The notes under the pieces: generated by a model
What the model was told of the DNA's origin: nothing
Database searches by the model: none
Seen by the model: the letters and a program-made list of their open reading frames with translations, nothing else
Made by a program: the position numbers and the translations under genes
Assembly: GCA_015501055.1 (NCBI GenBank)
Contig: JADNYV010000469.1
Coordinates: 1 to 26,621 of the forward strand
Direction: 5' to 3'
Length of the DNA stretch: 26,621 bases
From: Mucidula mucida
Lineage: Eukaryota; Basidiomycota; Agaricomycetes; Agaricales; Physalacriaceae
Part shown: positions 1-10,341 of the stretch, one piece after another
How positions within the stretch are numbered: the first letter of the stretch is position 1
Layout of the letters: every line of letters begins with the position of its first letter

Positions 1-431
1 CTGAGGCATCCACAGCCCACCTAAAGGAAACTCCTCCGAAGGTTATTCCATAATCACCGGCGCGCAACCACCCGTTGATTCAATAAACTCCACCTGGGCT
101 GAGACGTACGGCGTAGATGATAACCAGGAGCCAAATTTCGTTATGAAAGATTTGCGAGGAGAGGTACGGGAGACTCATAACTTGTCTAGCCTATATGCAT
201 GCTCACAATCATCATTTGTAGGCACCGGTCGCTCGCGTCTCTGAGACGTACGCTACCTACACAGGTTTCACAGCCCCTGGCAACACTGGCGTGTGGCAGC
301 GAATCGATTTCTTGTTTGGTGGAAGCAATGGCCAATGGAATGCCCAAGCATATGCTGTAGACGACGCACGATGTGACGATGGGATGTTGATGAGCGACCA
401 CCGCCCCACCGTGGTTGACCTGGATATATGA
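1..431 (+). CDS. Endonuclease/exonuclease/phosphatase family protein, 3' part only (left paralog)
   Basis: This is the C-terminal part of an EEP-fold hydrolase (Mg-dependent phosphodiesterase or DNase-I-like family); the rest lies outside the window. Bases 1-15 look like the end of an intron closing in CAG. The exons are 16-163 and 222-431, with an intron 164-221 (GT..AG), and translation ends at TGA 429-431. The visible protein opens with SPPKGNSSEGYSII, which follows the family GDFN motif, and ends with the catalytic SDHRPTVVDLD motif, whose Asp-His is the family's C-terminal active-site pair. A close paralog lies on the opposite strand at the right end of the window and lacks the 164-221 intron. 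No lesion is visible in this part. The substrate cannot be told from sequence; fungal members of this type are often secreted or vacuolar. Confidence 0.85.
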
Positions 432-1038
432 AAGCGTCATATCTTTCAAAGTGCTGCTAGGACCTGCTATTTATGATATGTCATTCGTTCTTTCCCTTGA
501 TACATTCCTTGTATAGCTATACGTCGTTGTTAATACTTCCAATGGACACATCGAAACGCCGTACTCCGTTTTCACTACCCAGGCTTGGCTGACCACGAAA
601 GAGTAGTGACACTCAGCGCCTCATGACAGAACTACACTCATACTCTCGTCCATGACGAGACGAGTACTAACTCTCCGATGCCTCAACAGTGATCTCGACA
701 GTAGCATGACGTTGACGGCAGTAGGAGGATGATGATGAAACGATTTGACAACAAATTCAAACTCGCTCGGAGTAATATTGGAGTGAAAGCCTGGGAAATC
801 AACGTGACGAGCAAGCCAGAAGAACATGAGGAGGCTTGAAACAAACGAGGTTTTGATCACTCCTGCGGAATTGAGTGATATCATTCTGGCGGGACACAGT
901 CAGAAAAGTAGGAGGGTGGATTGGAGCAGAACTAAGGAGGGAGCTCAGGATACAGCAGAAAGGGAGCGCAGAAGTTTCGCCGGCCTGTTGATGATTGTAC
1001 ATCATGTACTTAGTATTTCAGGAAAGCCAAAAAGTATA

Positions 1039-1055
1039 TTTTGCCGTCGGCAAAA
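1039..1055. repeat. 17-bp palindrome TTTTGCCG-T-CGGCAAAA
   Basis: Two perfect 8-bp arms flank a single central T. A binding site for a dimeric regulator is possible, but the palindrome lies about 420 bp from the next start codon and could occur by chance. Confidence 0.5.
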
Positions 1056-1415
1056 CATTGGTCACGCCCTTTTCGGGGCTTGCCGTTTGTCTGTGCTTGT
1101 CTCCGTTCCCAATCTGGCTGCATAGCCATTCCTCTTTCTTCCACGACATCCACGACAGCTAATGATGTGCACTCCATGAACTCAATACCCCCCATGTTCA
1201 CTGCTGTATACCGTGTCTACCTTATACCGTGGACGTCTTGCCACCAACTGGTGCTCTAGACGTTCCCTGCAACTCGACCCTGATCCACCTTTGTTGTTCC
1301 GACTTACCGCATGGAGTGGTCTTGTCCTCCGTTATTGTTTTAACAAGCGCGCAAGAACAACAACAGTAGCAGGCCCTTCATCCACAGCCTTCTTGTTCTT
1401 CTACATCCATCACAC

Positions 1416-1423
1416 TATATTAA
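1416..1423 (+). promoter_or_regulatory. TATA-like element (TATATTAA)
   Basis: The element lies about 55 bp before the ATG at 1477, which would leave a short 5' UTR. It is preceded by a C/T-rich tract, as often seen in fungal promoters. Confidence 0.45.
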
Positions 1424-1476
1424 AACTGCATCGCCTCGTCTCATGAACGCACACCCTCTCTCCCCACACCATCACC

Positions 1477-2348
1477 ATGCTTTACGCGCCTCCGTTACAC
1501 ATGTACGGCGCAGCATCTCAATATCACTATCCATACTATGACCCCACCACCGACGACTGGGATATCGCACAATGGCAGATCGACACCGACGCAAAGACCG
1601 CCTCCTCCCCCGAATCACCCACCACATCCCCGACCTATGAATACCTCTTCGACGATTCCGATCCCGAGCTCGACTCTCCCTCCTCCTCCGATTGCGACTC
1701 AGCCGACGAGTGGCTTAACGCCTGGCTAGAGTGGAACCCCACCTCATCGCCAGGTCCCCTCCCACCGCTGATCGAGCTCCCAGAAATAGACGAAGACGCA
1801 GAGGATGCGGATTTGCTGTCTGCGTTCCCTGAGCCTCCTAAGGAGACACACCCGATGGCGTTTTATCCCGAGAATTACATCAAGCGGCGGCGCGCAGCAT
1901 CCAGAGCCAGCCTCGACCCCACACTGTATCCACGCGAGATCCGCAATTGTAGTGCGTCGCGCCTCGTTTTGTCTATCAATGCAGGAAGTTAATAACCTTA
2001 TTTATCCACGTAGTCGACCGTTGGATGACGATGCGCATCGAGCATGCCACCGGAACTGTACGCTTGTCACATCCCTCCGCCTCTACCCCCTGCAGACGAC
2101 TGTCCTCATTATATCCGCAATACATCTTCGTCGATGCCTATGACGCCATCGCATCCCTCCCAGACCTCGTCCGCGAGCTCGACCCGCGAGATCTCCCACC
2201 TGAAGTGGTACTATACCACGGACGGGCGCGATGGCTGATCATGCGCGAGGCCAGCTGGTACATTCGCGCAAAGATACATCGGATGGAGAAGAAGATGAAG
2301 ACAGGCAGGAATAAGAAGAAAAGAAGAGAGGCTAGCGTCAATTCGTGA
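1477..2348 (+). CDS. Unrecognised two-exon protein, 268 aa, acidic N-terminus and basic C-terminus
   Basis: The exons are 1477-1948 and 2014-2348, joined by a 65-nt intron (GTAGTG..GTAG) in phase 1; the joined frame stays open to TGA 2346-2348. The ATG has A at -3 (accATGc) and follows a TATA-like element. The first about 50 residues are rich in Tyr and Pro. Residues about 50-120 form a Ser/Pro/Asp/Glu-rich, probably disordered acidic segment. The C-terminal half is more ordered and contains YIFVDAYDAIASLPDLVREL, then a strongly basic tail (KKMKTGRNKKKRRE) that could act as a nuclear signal or bind nucleic acid. I do not recognise the family. No signal peptide or membrane segment is visible. 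The splice model is well supported by frame continuity; the function is unknown. Confidence 0.7.
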
Positions 2349-2828
2349 TTTTGCCTATTTCCATTTGATATTTGAATTTTAGACTTTTGTAGCCAGTCAC
2401 TCACTCGCATTTACCTCCGTCAGATATCCGCATCGCACATTCTTACTCCTGTATTTTTACGTGTTATACACCTGTAGCCGCATTTCGGAACGATGTATCT
2501 TCTGGACAAGCTTTGTAACTGTGGCGCATATACTGAAGACACCCTTCGCGGTCTAACCTATCGTCCTAGCCGCAAGACGAAGATGTCCTGTCTAGCCCTA
2601 ATCCAAGTAGAGTCGGTACCAACCGTCACACCTTCGTGTTGATTCAATATATCCCAACCAACAATACAGCTGCATACAAGGTCCTCGTGTTACATCTCCC
2701 ACGCTACTACCACGTCCGACCCGAGCACAAGAAAAATACATGGATATTACATTACTGCAACTCTACGTCCTCGTCCTCATATACATATATCACTTCGTAA
2801 AGATTCATATACACCGCCTCCTTCCGCT
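2349..2828. other. Convergent intergenic region, 480 bp
   Basis: This lies between the 3' ends of the 268-aa gene (+) and the G-alpha gene (-) and should contain both 3' UTRs. I see no frame or repeat of note. Confidence 0.5.
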
Positions 2829-5275
2829 TCATAGAAGCTTACTCTGCTTCAAGTGCTGCCGAATCACCATATCCCTCACTGCGAAGTACTCAGTCAACGC
2901 CCAATAAGAAACACGAGCAGCAGCTCCCACTCACCACTGGCGATAATCCCCGCAGTCGTCCCAGTATCCGTGACGCTCGTCGTAAATGCGTAGAACTTGC
3001 GTGGTAGTGGACTATACTCCCGATGTATTGCATTGAATTTCGAGCGCAGATCTGCGGTGTGGTCAGCGCCAGCCCGAAGAGACGATAGAAAGTAAACGTA
3101 CATTTGCTAACACTATCCACATCATTGCTTTTATCTCCGTAGCTTCTCACGTACTTGGCAAGCTTCACTCCCGCACGCAGCTTGGCACCTAGAATATCGC
3201 ACTTGTTCAAGAACAATACGAGATCCACCTGCAACGCGTCGTTAGCCTGAATGATCCTAGCAAAGAATTCGATGCCGTAGAGCAACCAAGTAGCCGAAGA
3301 GAGTAAAAAAATAAGCAAAACAAAGCAAGTTAACACGAACAAAGGAATAACAGAGTAGTTCGTTCGGAAGAAGACAATCCAAGAAGCACATACCTTGGCC
3401 AATAGTTTATTACTACATAGCGCCTTCCAGAGCAACACACTATCCTCAAGGCGGTTCACAGAACGGTCTTCCGTAAGTACCTGGTCGAAGCCGGATATTG
3501 GCGCGAGGAATATTATCGCATCGACTGCAAGATGCATGAGCATTTCACACGGTAAGGGGACGACGACACATACCATCGTCGAAAAAAGGCATCCACGTCT
3601 CTGCTCAAAATCAGTAATCCCGACTGCGACCCCGAGGAAAGGGGGACATGCTTACGACGCTGTCAGCTCTGTTAGTTCGATATTCATAAGCTTGACGATA
3701 AACCGACCTGACTCCGACTTCCCCCCACGTCTACAATCCTCCACTCAGTAGCAGCCTCCCTACCGGCAGATACCTCCATCTCGAATTTGTACTCTGACAC
3801 GCCGACAGTTTTCAATCGCGCCTTCAATACGTCATCTGTAAGAAGAGGGCTTAATGTTATACGGGAAGGCAACGTATGAGCAACGAACCATCTGTAGGTA
3901 AATATTTCAGCCGTGTGATCCTCTCCAGGTCATCTAGGAAGCTTTGAGTAAAAGTCAGCCCACAGCTCAAGCCAATGTCAGAAGACTCACAATCCTGGAA
4001 CCTCTTCCAGCCGGACCTTCTTCCTCCTCAGCACCGCTCTTACGACTGGATCGTGCCATAACGCCATCATATCCTCGCGACAATTGTACAGTGCCTCATC
4101 CACATCTGTGTCGTTCCCAAAGCTAGAGACGCCGTCCCCGCTACGCTCGCTGCCGATACTCCTTTGCCGGTCTCGCCCTACGCCGAGCCCTTCGTAATCG
4201 ATCCCCTCCCCGGCTCCAAATACTCTTGCTCGTGCCAAAGCTCCGCGCCATCCGACCCCAGGCCGCACGAATATCTCTCCCGCCCGCTTCCCCCGTCTTT
4301 CATCGTCGTCGTGACTTGTCGCATCGTCCTCCTCGTGTGGGACAAGTTTCGCAATTAACAGCGCTTCAATATGCCTCAGCGGCAACAGCCTTAGGCGTAA
4401 CGCGTCAATATGGGCGTGATTCTGGTTCTGAGTATGCGATGGATGGCGGTGATGGTGCTGCCTTGGTGCCGAATATTCCGAGTCCACATCAACCTCAACG
4501 TCACTCTCGCCCCCAGACTGCGACTGGGACGCGAACCCAGCGTACGCCCAATCATCATTCGGGTCGAGGTTTCCATTCCCATGCGCATTTGCTATCCGTC
4601 GCTTCGAATGTGTCTGTGACTGTCAAGTAAAATTAGAAACTCCATACGAAAAAGATCAAATGAGAATCGTAAACGCACATGTGAATCGGAATGCACCATG
4701 CCCGCCCTCACAGGGGACACACCAGGGCTGCCGGGACGCTCCAACGCGTCCAGGATTACCCGAATACTGCGCACCACGTTCAGCTGTATCACAGCACGCC
4801 ACAGCACGCGTTCCTCCCGAAATGCGGTGGGCGTATACAGTCGTTGGAATTCTAGGGGGAGTGTCAATAAAAAGTTGAACCTTAGGAGTACAGCGGGCGG
4901 AAGCAAAAACATTAACGTACGTCTCAGCGTCGTGCTCTTTCCACTTTCGCTCTGGCCTAGTAGTAGAAGCCGCACTATCCGCTTGCGCTTCGTCGCTTGC
5001 CGTTCTGCCTTGATGCTTTCGTCAATCGCGAGAGATACCTGTGAGATATTAGCGACTGCAACTGGGCGGAAATAAGGCGAAAGTAGGCAAAGATGGGTTT
5101 GAACTGGGATGCAGGAAGATGAACACGAAAAGAAGGAGCGGCATAACAAAAGTAAGCAAAAGTTACTTACCGCCCTCGCCTTTTCCTCACGTTCAAGACG
5201 CACGCGTCGTTCGGCTTCCGTTTCGTCTGGCGGCGGCTTCAGCGCCTCATCGAGTGGGTCCATCGCCACGGGCAT
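2829..5275 (-). CDS. Heterotrimeric G-protein alpha subunit-like GTPase, 553 aa, 12 exons including a 4-nt microexon
   Basis: Exons on the minus strand: 5275-5171, 5038-4921, 4851-4679, 4619-3991, 3941-3889, 3835-3708, 3659-3656, 3600-3574, 3524-3394, 3228-3102, 3051-2935, 2878-2829. They sum to 1662 nt, an exact multiple of three. Motifs in order: P-loop GQSESGKST (63-71), switch I RLKTVGV (366-372) with the conserved Arg and Thr, switch II DVGGSRSQ (395-402), TWMPFFDD, base-recognition NKCD (464-467), TSVTDT (523-528), and the C-terminal helix VRDMVIRQHLKQSKLL. The usual catalytic Gln of DVGGQ is Ser399, so GTP hydrolysis should be weak. The family is about 355 aa; the excess is a roughly 190-residue low-complexity insert (His/Asp/Glu/Arg/Gly-rich) in the helical domain. 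The N-terminus lacks the MGxxxS myristoylation signal. Family identity is certain; whether it couples to a receptor is unknown. The 165-nt intron 3393-3229 is stop-free and in frame. Confidence 0.92.
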
Positions 5276-5367
5276 CTACAGTTTGGGTGTATAAATCTTG
5301 TCACGGTTTCTCGTCGTCGAAAAATGCAAGTTTGCGCGGTATAATGATGGAATGGATGATACCGATG

Positions 5368-5481
5368 TCGGGCCAGCGCACAGTCGGCCGGGGTATCGGG
5401 CCAGCGCACAGCCTGTCGGGGTATCGGGCCAGTGGTATAGGGATGAGCGGGGTCGGGCCAGCGCACAGTCCGTGTGGTGGT
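5368..5481. repeat. Minisatellite, four copies with 28-29 bp period (core TCGGGCCAGCGCACAG)
   Basis: Copies start at 5368, 5396, 5424 and 5453. Copies 1, 2 and 4 share the full 16-bp core; copy 3 keeps only TCGGGCCAG. The linkers are G-rich (cggggtat type). The array lies about 95-205 bp upstream of the G-alpha start codon on that gene's promoter side, so it could hold regulatory sites, though this is inference. Confidence 0.85.
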
Positions 5482-8400
5482 AGCGAAGGGATAGTAGTGG
5501 TATCGAGTTATATGGCGGGGGTCCAAGCTTGTAGGTGTGATGAGCTCGACCGCGTTGCACAGCAGCAGCGTCGGAGGAGCAAAAGCCCAGTCACAAATCC
5601 CAGGAAGCATTCCCATCAACGCAGGGTCAGGCACACACACGTGTACTTTACGCCATGTGGCAACAAAGTCTATATGCATTCTCGCCTTGCGTTTCGTCTC
5701 TTTCCAGGCGTCCTTCACTCCTATACCACGACAGTCCACTACCAATTCCCAGATTTAACGCTCTAGAATCAAAGCTAGCCTCTAACGTCAAGTCGATTGA
5801 AGGGAACGCAGGTGTCAACGTTGGGAAAAGAAAAGGGCAAGGAACGATCATCGGAGTGCGGTTTACGTGTCTCATCATCCTACTGTTCAACCTAGTCGTC
5901 AAGCGGTTTTTGAATACTGATTGATTCCGATTGCGAGAGTCCAAGCAGAAGACGAGGAACCATCGTGGTCGAATGATTGTTTGTTGAGGAACCACCAAAG
6001 ATGAGGCACCAGCAAGCGAGGTTGTCCGCTAAGAAGCACAGGACTTGCGCGTTCGAGGGAACTCGGGCGTCTTCAAGTTCCTGGGCCTGGTGAAGCGGAT
6101 GTGGAGATAATGAACATATAGATAAAACTCGGGATCCGTCGTGAGATTGGAGCAAGTAAGCCGATAGCCCTAGTACGCACGACACTCGGAGGAAGATCTG
6201 GATCTCAGTCGATTCTATGAATGCACCCCTCTTTCAACTTTGGGATCGCACTTTGAGGGTGGACTTGTGAAAAAGGGTAAGGTACGAATCACAGGCACGT
6301 CGATAGACTCAATACGCGGTATGACGGAAACAGAGCGGTGTACGTACGCGACAAGACGGAAATAGCTCTGTGACGGGAATAGAGGGGACGGATGCAGACA
6401 GGTCATGCGGGTCGCGAGAGGAGTTACGCGGAGCAAGGAACCATCGTTATCGAGGGGGCGAACAGTCAAGTAAAACTAGTGCTAGTCGTCATGTCATCTA
6501 CAACGTATAGAGCATCATCTTTCTGATTCTTCCGTACAAAATGCTTTTCTACGCTAGTAACTCAAGCTCTTTCATTCAACATGCACCTTTCTCGAAAGAG
6601 TCCCAAATCTAGGTCTTCATCCGCTGCACTACGATCACTTAATAGGTACCAGAGGATCAGACACATAGCAAATACTCGTGGACTCTTCTACTCATTCGCT
6701 CCCTCATTCTTCGCAACGCACGTTCAGACTGCTTGGCAACTCCCGTGGATTCTCATTGATTCCCATGGCCGCGTCTGATCGTTCCTTGTCATCCACACTC
6801 AAACGCCCTGGTACGTGTACGCGAACAAGTCATCTCCTCACACTTAGGTACAGGAACTAAGTATCATGTATCGAGGTGGTAAAGACGAGATACATATTTT
6901 TTTCAGACGCGTTGTGACCGCAAAGACCTTGGCGACGGTAAGAGCACGTCAGAATTAACGCATGTGCGCACTGAGATGCACCTGCCAGATCTCGAGCTGT
7001 CGAAAGTCACGATGTGGCGTATCCGGTATTAAATTCCCCGCCCATTGAGTCGTCACTCTATACAGATTAGAAACAGCATGCTACAGCTCAAGGCCAGAGT
7101 GTATTGAGGCACAGGTCCCAGCGAGGTTCCGCGGGCGGAAGAAGAGAGGTACATAACCCTCCCGCTTTCCAGAATGGTAAAACCGCAACTTCACAATATA
7201 CAGAAACACGTAAGACGGGCATCGAACTATGCGGCCACATTTTTTGAGAAACCCAGTAAATGACGGTTTATAAGATATATGCGAACATATGAGCATGCGT
7301 AGAAGCTCAAGGCTGATGGCCCAGCTCCTCCGAGGATCCCGAATCCGCCACCATCACCTTGAAAAAGCTCTCAGAATATCGACAGTCGCGCCATCCGGCC
7401 ATTATTCAAGACCGCAATGACATCGACATCCCCTGGCCCTTTTCCACGGACTTCACAAACGGGCCCAGACATTGACGTTGCATCGCTGCTCAGGCTCCTC
7501 AAGGAGTTTATGTGCGCCGTTGATTTCCGCCTCAATGAAATACTATGACGAGGAAACACCTACACTCGTGGTCGTTGTCGAGACGAAACTGTGAAGCCGA
7601 ATCATGAGGGGTTTAAGCGAAACTCTGCAAATTGCTTACCCCAAAAATTCGTGCGCCACAGTGTTGAGGTTAGACCTACGTGGGGGTCCTTTGCAGAACT
7701 ACGTATTCTGCTCGCGTGTCAGAAGACGTTTCAAACCGGAGGGGTTATCGGAATACAACGATGGCCGACGCTGAGCAATCGACGTTCATAGCAGAGAAGG
7801 CATAGATGTCTATCCCTAGTGCAAATCGATAGTCAGCTGTACGAAAGGCGATTGACCAGAGAGTACCTTCGCTGTCGCCTACGTGTGTGATGGGAATCGA
7901 AAGAACGAGTCAGACATTGTTGGCTGTAAAGTACACATTCATGAGTCAACAGGCGCTGAGCTGCTGAGCGAGTGGGTATCTCGGGTGGAGGATAGCGCTC
8001 ACGGTATAGTACGAGTCATAGTCCGATGCCAGTCCGATGTGATTTCCAATACTGAATTAAGCGCCGCCTTGGTGAAGGAGCTCGATGCTTACCTTTGTGT
8101 GTACATGATGTGATTTGAAAAGAAATGATGAACTGTGCGTAGTCATCCGAGAATTGTGGAACAAGGAGATTGCAACTTCCACTTCATCCAATCTCGACGG
8201 CGGTGTGAGCGCCGCGGAACTATCACGACACCACAACAACGAATATTCTGCCAGAGGCACATGAGATCGACGGCAGATCAAAGCTCTGGTTGCAAATCAT
8301 GGTGCATCAAGCGCCTACAGGGCTGTAACTCTTGATTTACGCGACGCCTTGTGGTGCTTTTTAGCTATAGATTTTAGACGCCGAGAAAGTCCAGAGCAAG

Positions 8401-9134
8401 ATGTCTGACCGGAGAAACACCATACTAGCGCCGTAGGCATAACGTTCGTCCGGGTTTGCTGTATTTAGGATGCAGAGCACTTTGAGAGCAATGCTGGCGA
8501 CGTCGGCGACAGGTGGCACACGGATGATCGTGGGAGTTTACCACCGAATTGGGAGACTGCGGACCGAACGCATGTCTTCTTTGAAACCCCGTCAAAGCAG
8601 CAAATACGACGCTTAGCTGTTACCATCGGTCTCTACTGTGCACGACTGTGTGATTGCTCCCTTGGTACTACATTCTGAGTAATGCTATCACCCGAACAGA
8701 AAGATGGCTATCGGCCTGGTGGAAATTGGCAGTGACTCGCTCGGCCTAAGCTTTTTCGACTCCGACTGTGGACGAGCGCCCTAAAATTGCGCCAGACTAC
8801 GAGCACTGGCACGGTTCTCTGCGTCCTCCGTTCTGCAGGTATGACTCATAGACGTCTGAAGACGAGGAAGGACAATGTTTATTCCGACCCTGACCGCGTT
8901 CTTTGAAATAGGGATTCAACAGCTTTGCTGTGAGCGGCTATTGCAGACGGATCTCAAATGTCCTCAGTTGATCTTGTTGGTCGGAATGCTCTCCCTTCAC
9001 GTCATCAATTGATCCCGCGGTAGCTCTAAAATCAGCTCGTCGCGGATCGGAATCCAGGAGAATAGCTACGAAGCACCATCCGAGTCAAGGAGAGCATCCG
9101 TCCCGAGGTTGACAGCCTAACTGCGACTTTACAG
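5482..9134. other. Gene-poor stretch, about 3.7 kb
   Basis: I find no frame with a recognisable domain, no pair of good splice sites linking longer frames, and no transposase or reverse-transcriptase motifs on either strand. The longest frames are 60-170 codons and many overlap antisense. The words ggaaccatcgt (near 5955) and ggaaccatcgtta (near 6435) recur, but no extended repeat was traced. Decayed transposon or gene remnants too old to read by eye are possible, as are non-coding RNAs. Confidence 0.45.
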
Positions 9135-9152
9135 CCAATGAGACGTATAAAT
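9135..9152 (+). promoter_or_regulatory. CCAAT box and TATA box of the GNAT gene
   Basis: CCAAT lies at 9135-9139 and TATAAAT at 9146-9152, 44 bp before the ATG at 9196. The spacing fits a conventional core promoter with a short 5' UTR. Confidence 0.6.
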
Positions 9153-9195
9153 GAACGATGCATAGTAGCAGTCGAGTCATTCATAACCTCCCGCC

Positions 9196-10341
9196 ATGCC
9201 TGTTCCCTCCACCTCATTTGGCACCTACCGCACCATCCATCGCTCCGCTAGTGCGCTCCCCAGTCACTTCTGGGAAGTTGCCAGGATAAAACCCGCACAT
9301 TTCAACACCATCCTCCCCATCGCCCAAAAATGTCGCGACCGTGAGCGTGCCGGGTATCCTAACGCGTCCGCAAATGTGTGGGTCCTTGTATGGACACACC
9401 TACGGCTGGACCTGGTGCTCTCTTGCACGTCCACAGAAATGGGGACCTACCCAATATTCATCGCGTCCACTGTTCCGACGCCACGACTCACCCAACAATT
9501 CCTGAGCTCCCGAATTCCCGTTCTCGCCAGTACCCTGTATCAGGAAGTCCCGGATACACGGGTGTACTCAGTCTTCGGTCCCGACGCCATCGTCAACTCC
9601 TTCGCTCCTTTGTGGAGCAGCCTCACTGGGATTTCGCGTTATGCAGAGCCCTACTATGCAGCAAAGCTCTCCGTATGTACGTCACGGACCATCTCCAACC
9701 GTTCTGCGAGCATCATTCCCGGGCTTCAGATGGACCTGCGTTTAGCGGTTCCTGCTGATCTGCAGGGTGTTGCCGAGTTATGTTATGGTTTCGCATCGGA
9801 ATCTGTACGTCCATTTTACTTCATTGAGATCATTGTCACTGACCTTTGTTTTTTACTTAGGACCCGTTCACGCTCACTCGCGACGAGGCATTGAAGGAGG
9901 CGTCCCACTTGATCCAGAACAAGCAAGTATGGGTTCACGGAATTCGCCAAGAAGGCACGAACAATGGTCCTAGTGAGATCGCGTCAATTGTCGCGTGCAC
10001 ACGCAACGCAGACCAATGCGCGACTATCACCAAAGTCTACACCAATCCACGATGGCGTCGTCGTGGATGCGCCGAGCGTCTCGTACGCCGCGTCACTAAA
10101 ATGTACGTGACGTTGACATTGTTTCGCAATCCATCTGTACTGATGCCGTATCTGCAGTCTTCTATCAAGTCGTTACGAGGAAGTCGCGTTATATGTCGCG
10201 CATAATAATCCCGCAGCTGCCAAGGTGTACCATCGCGTCGGATTCGCCGGACTCGGTGATGGTAGCGCGGATGGAGTCAACTGCGAACATTGGTCCGAGA
10301 TTGGGTTTGACCGCAACGTAGTTGAGCTCGGTCACTGGTAG
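9196..10341 (+). CDS. GNAT-type N-acetyltransferase, 344 aa
   Basis: The exons are 9196-9804, 9861-10102 and 10158-10341, with introns of 56 and 55 nt (GTACGT..TTAG and GTACGT..GCAG), in phases 0 and 2; the joined frame ends at TAG 10339-10341. The start has a good context (gccATGc) behind CCAAT and TATA elements. The C-terminal third is the GNAT fold: VYTNPRWRRRGCAERLV carries the acetyl-CoA pyrophosphate loop RRRGCA (about residues 269-274), and HNNPAAAKVYHRVGF (299-313) is motif B. The first about 200 residues resemble the N-terminal part of fungal acyl-CoA N-acyltransferase-like proteins (for example GTYPIFIAST). These enzymes transfer acetyl from acetyl-CoA to an amine; the substrate is not readable here. 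There is no signal peptide, so it is probably cytosolic. Confidence 0.9.

Larger units (their letters stand above)
432..1476. other. Intergenic region without a supported gene
   Basis: No reading frame here shows a recognisable domain or a convincing set of splice sites. The longest frames (about 87-99 codons on either strand) have low-complexity or unremarkable translations and overlap each other antisense. The stretch holds the 3' flank of the EEP gene, a short perfect palindrome and, at its right end, the likely promoter of the next gene. Confidence 0.5.

Noticed and set aside
621..884. 87-codon minus-strand frame starting MISLNSAGV
   Set aside because: No domain, no splice partners and no homologous feel; overlaps a + frame of similar length.
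3601..3703. Single intron in place of the microexon (donor GTTTAT)
   Set aside because: It keeps the frame but uses a weak donor and replaces the conserved switch II Arg with Val; retained only as the alternative to test.
5482..9134. Transposon or retroelement in the gene-poor stretch
   Set aside because: No long terminal repeats, target-site duplications, transposase or reverse-transcriptase motifs could be seen; short repeated words are not enough.
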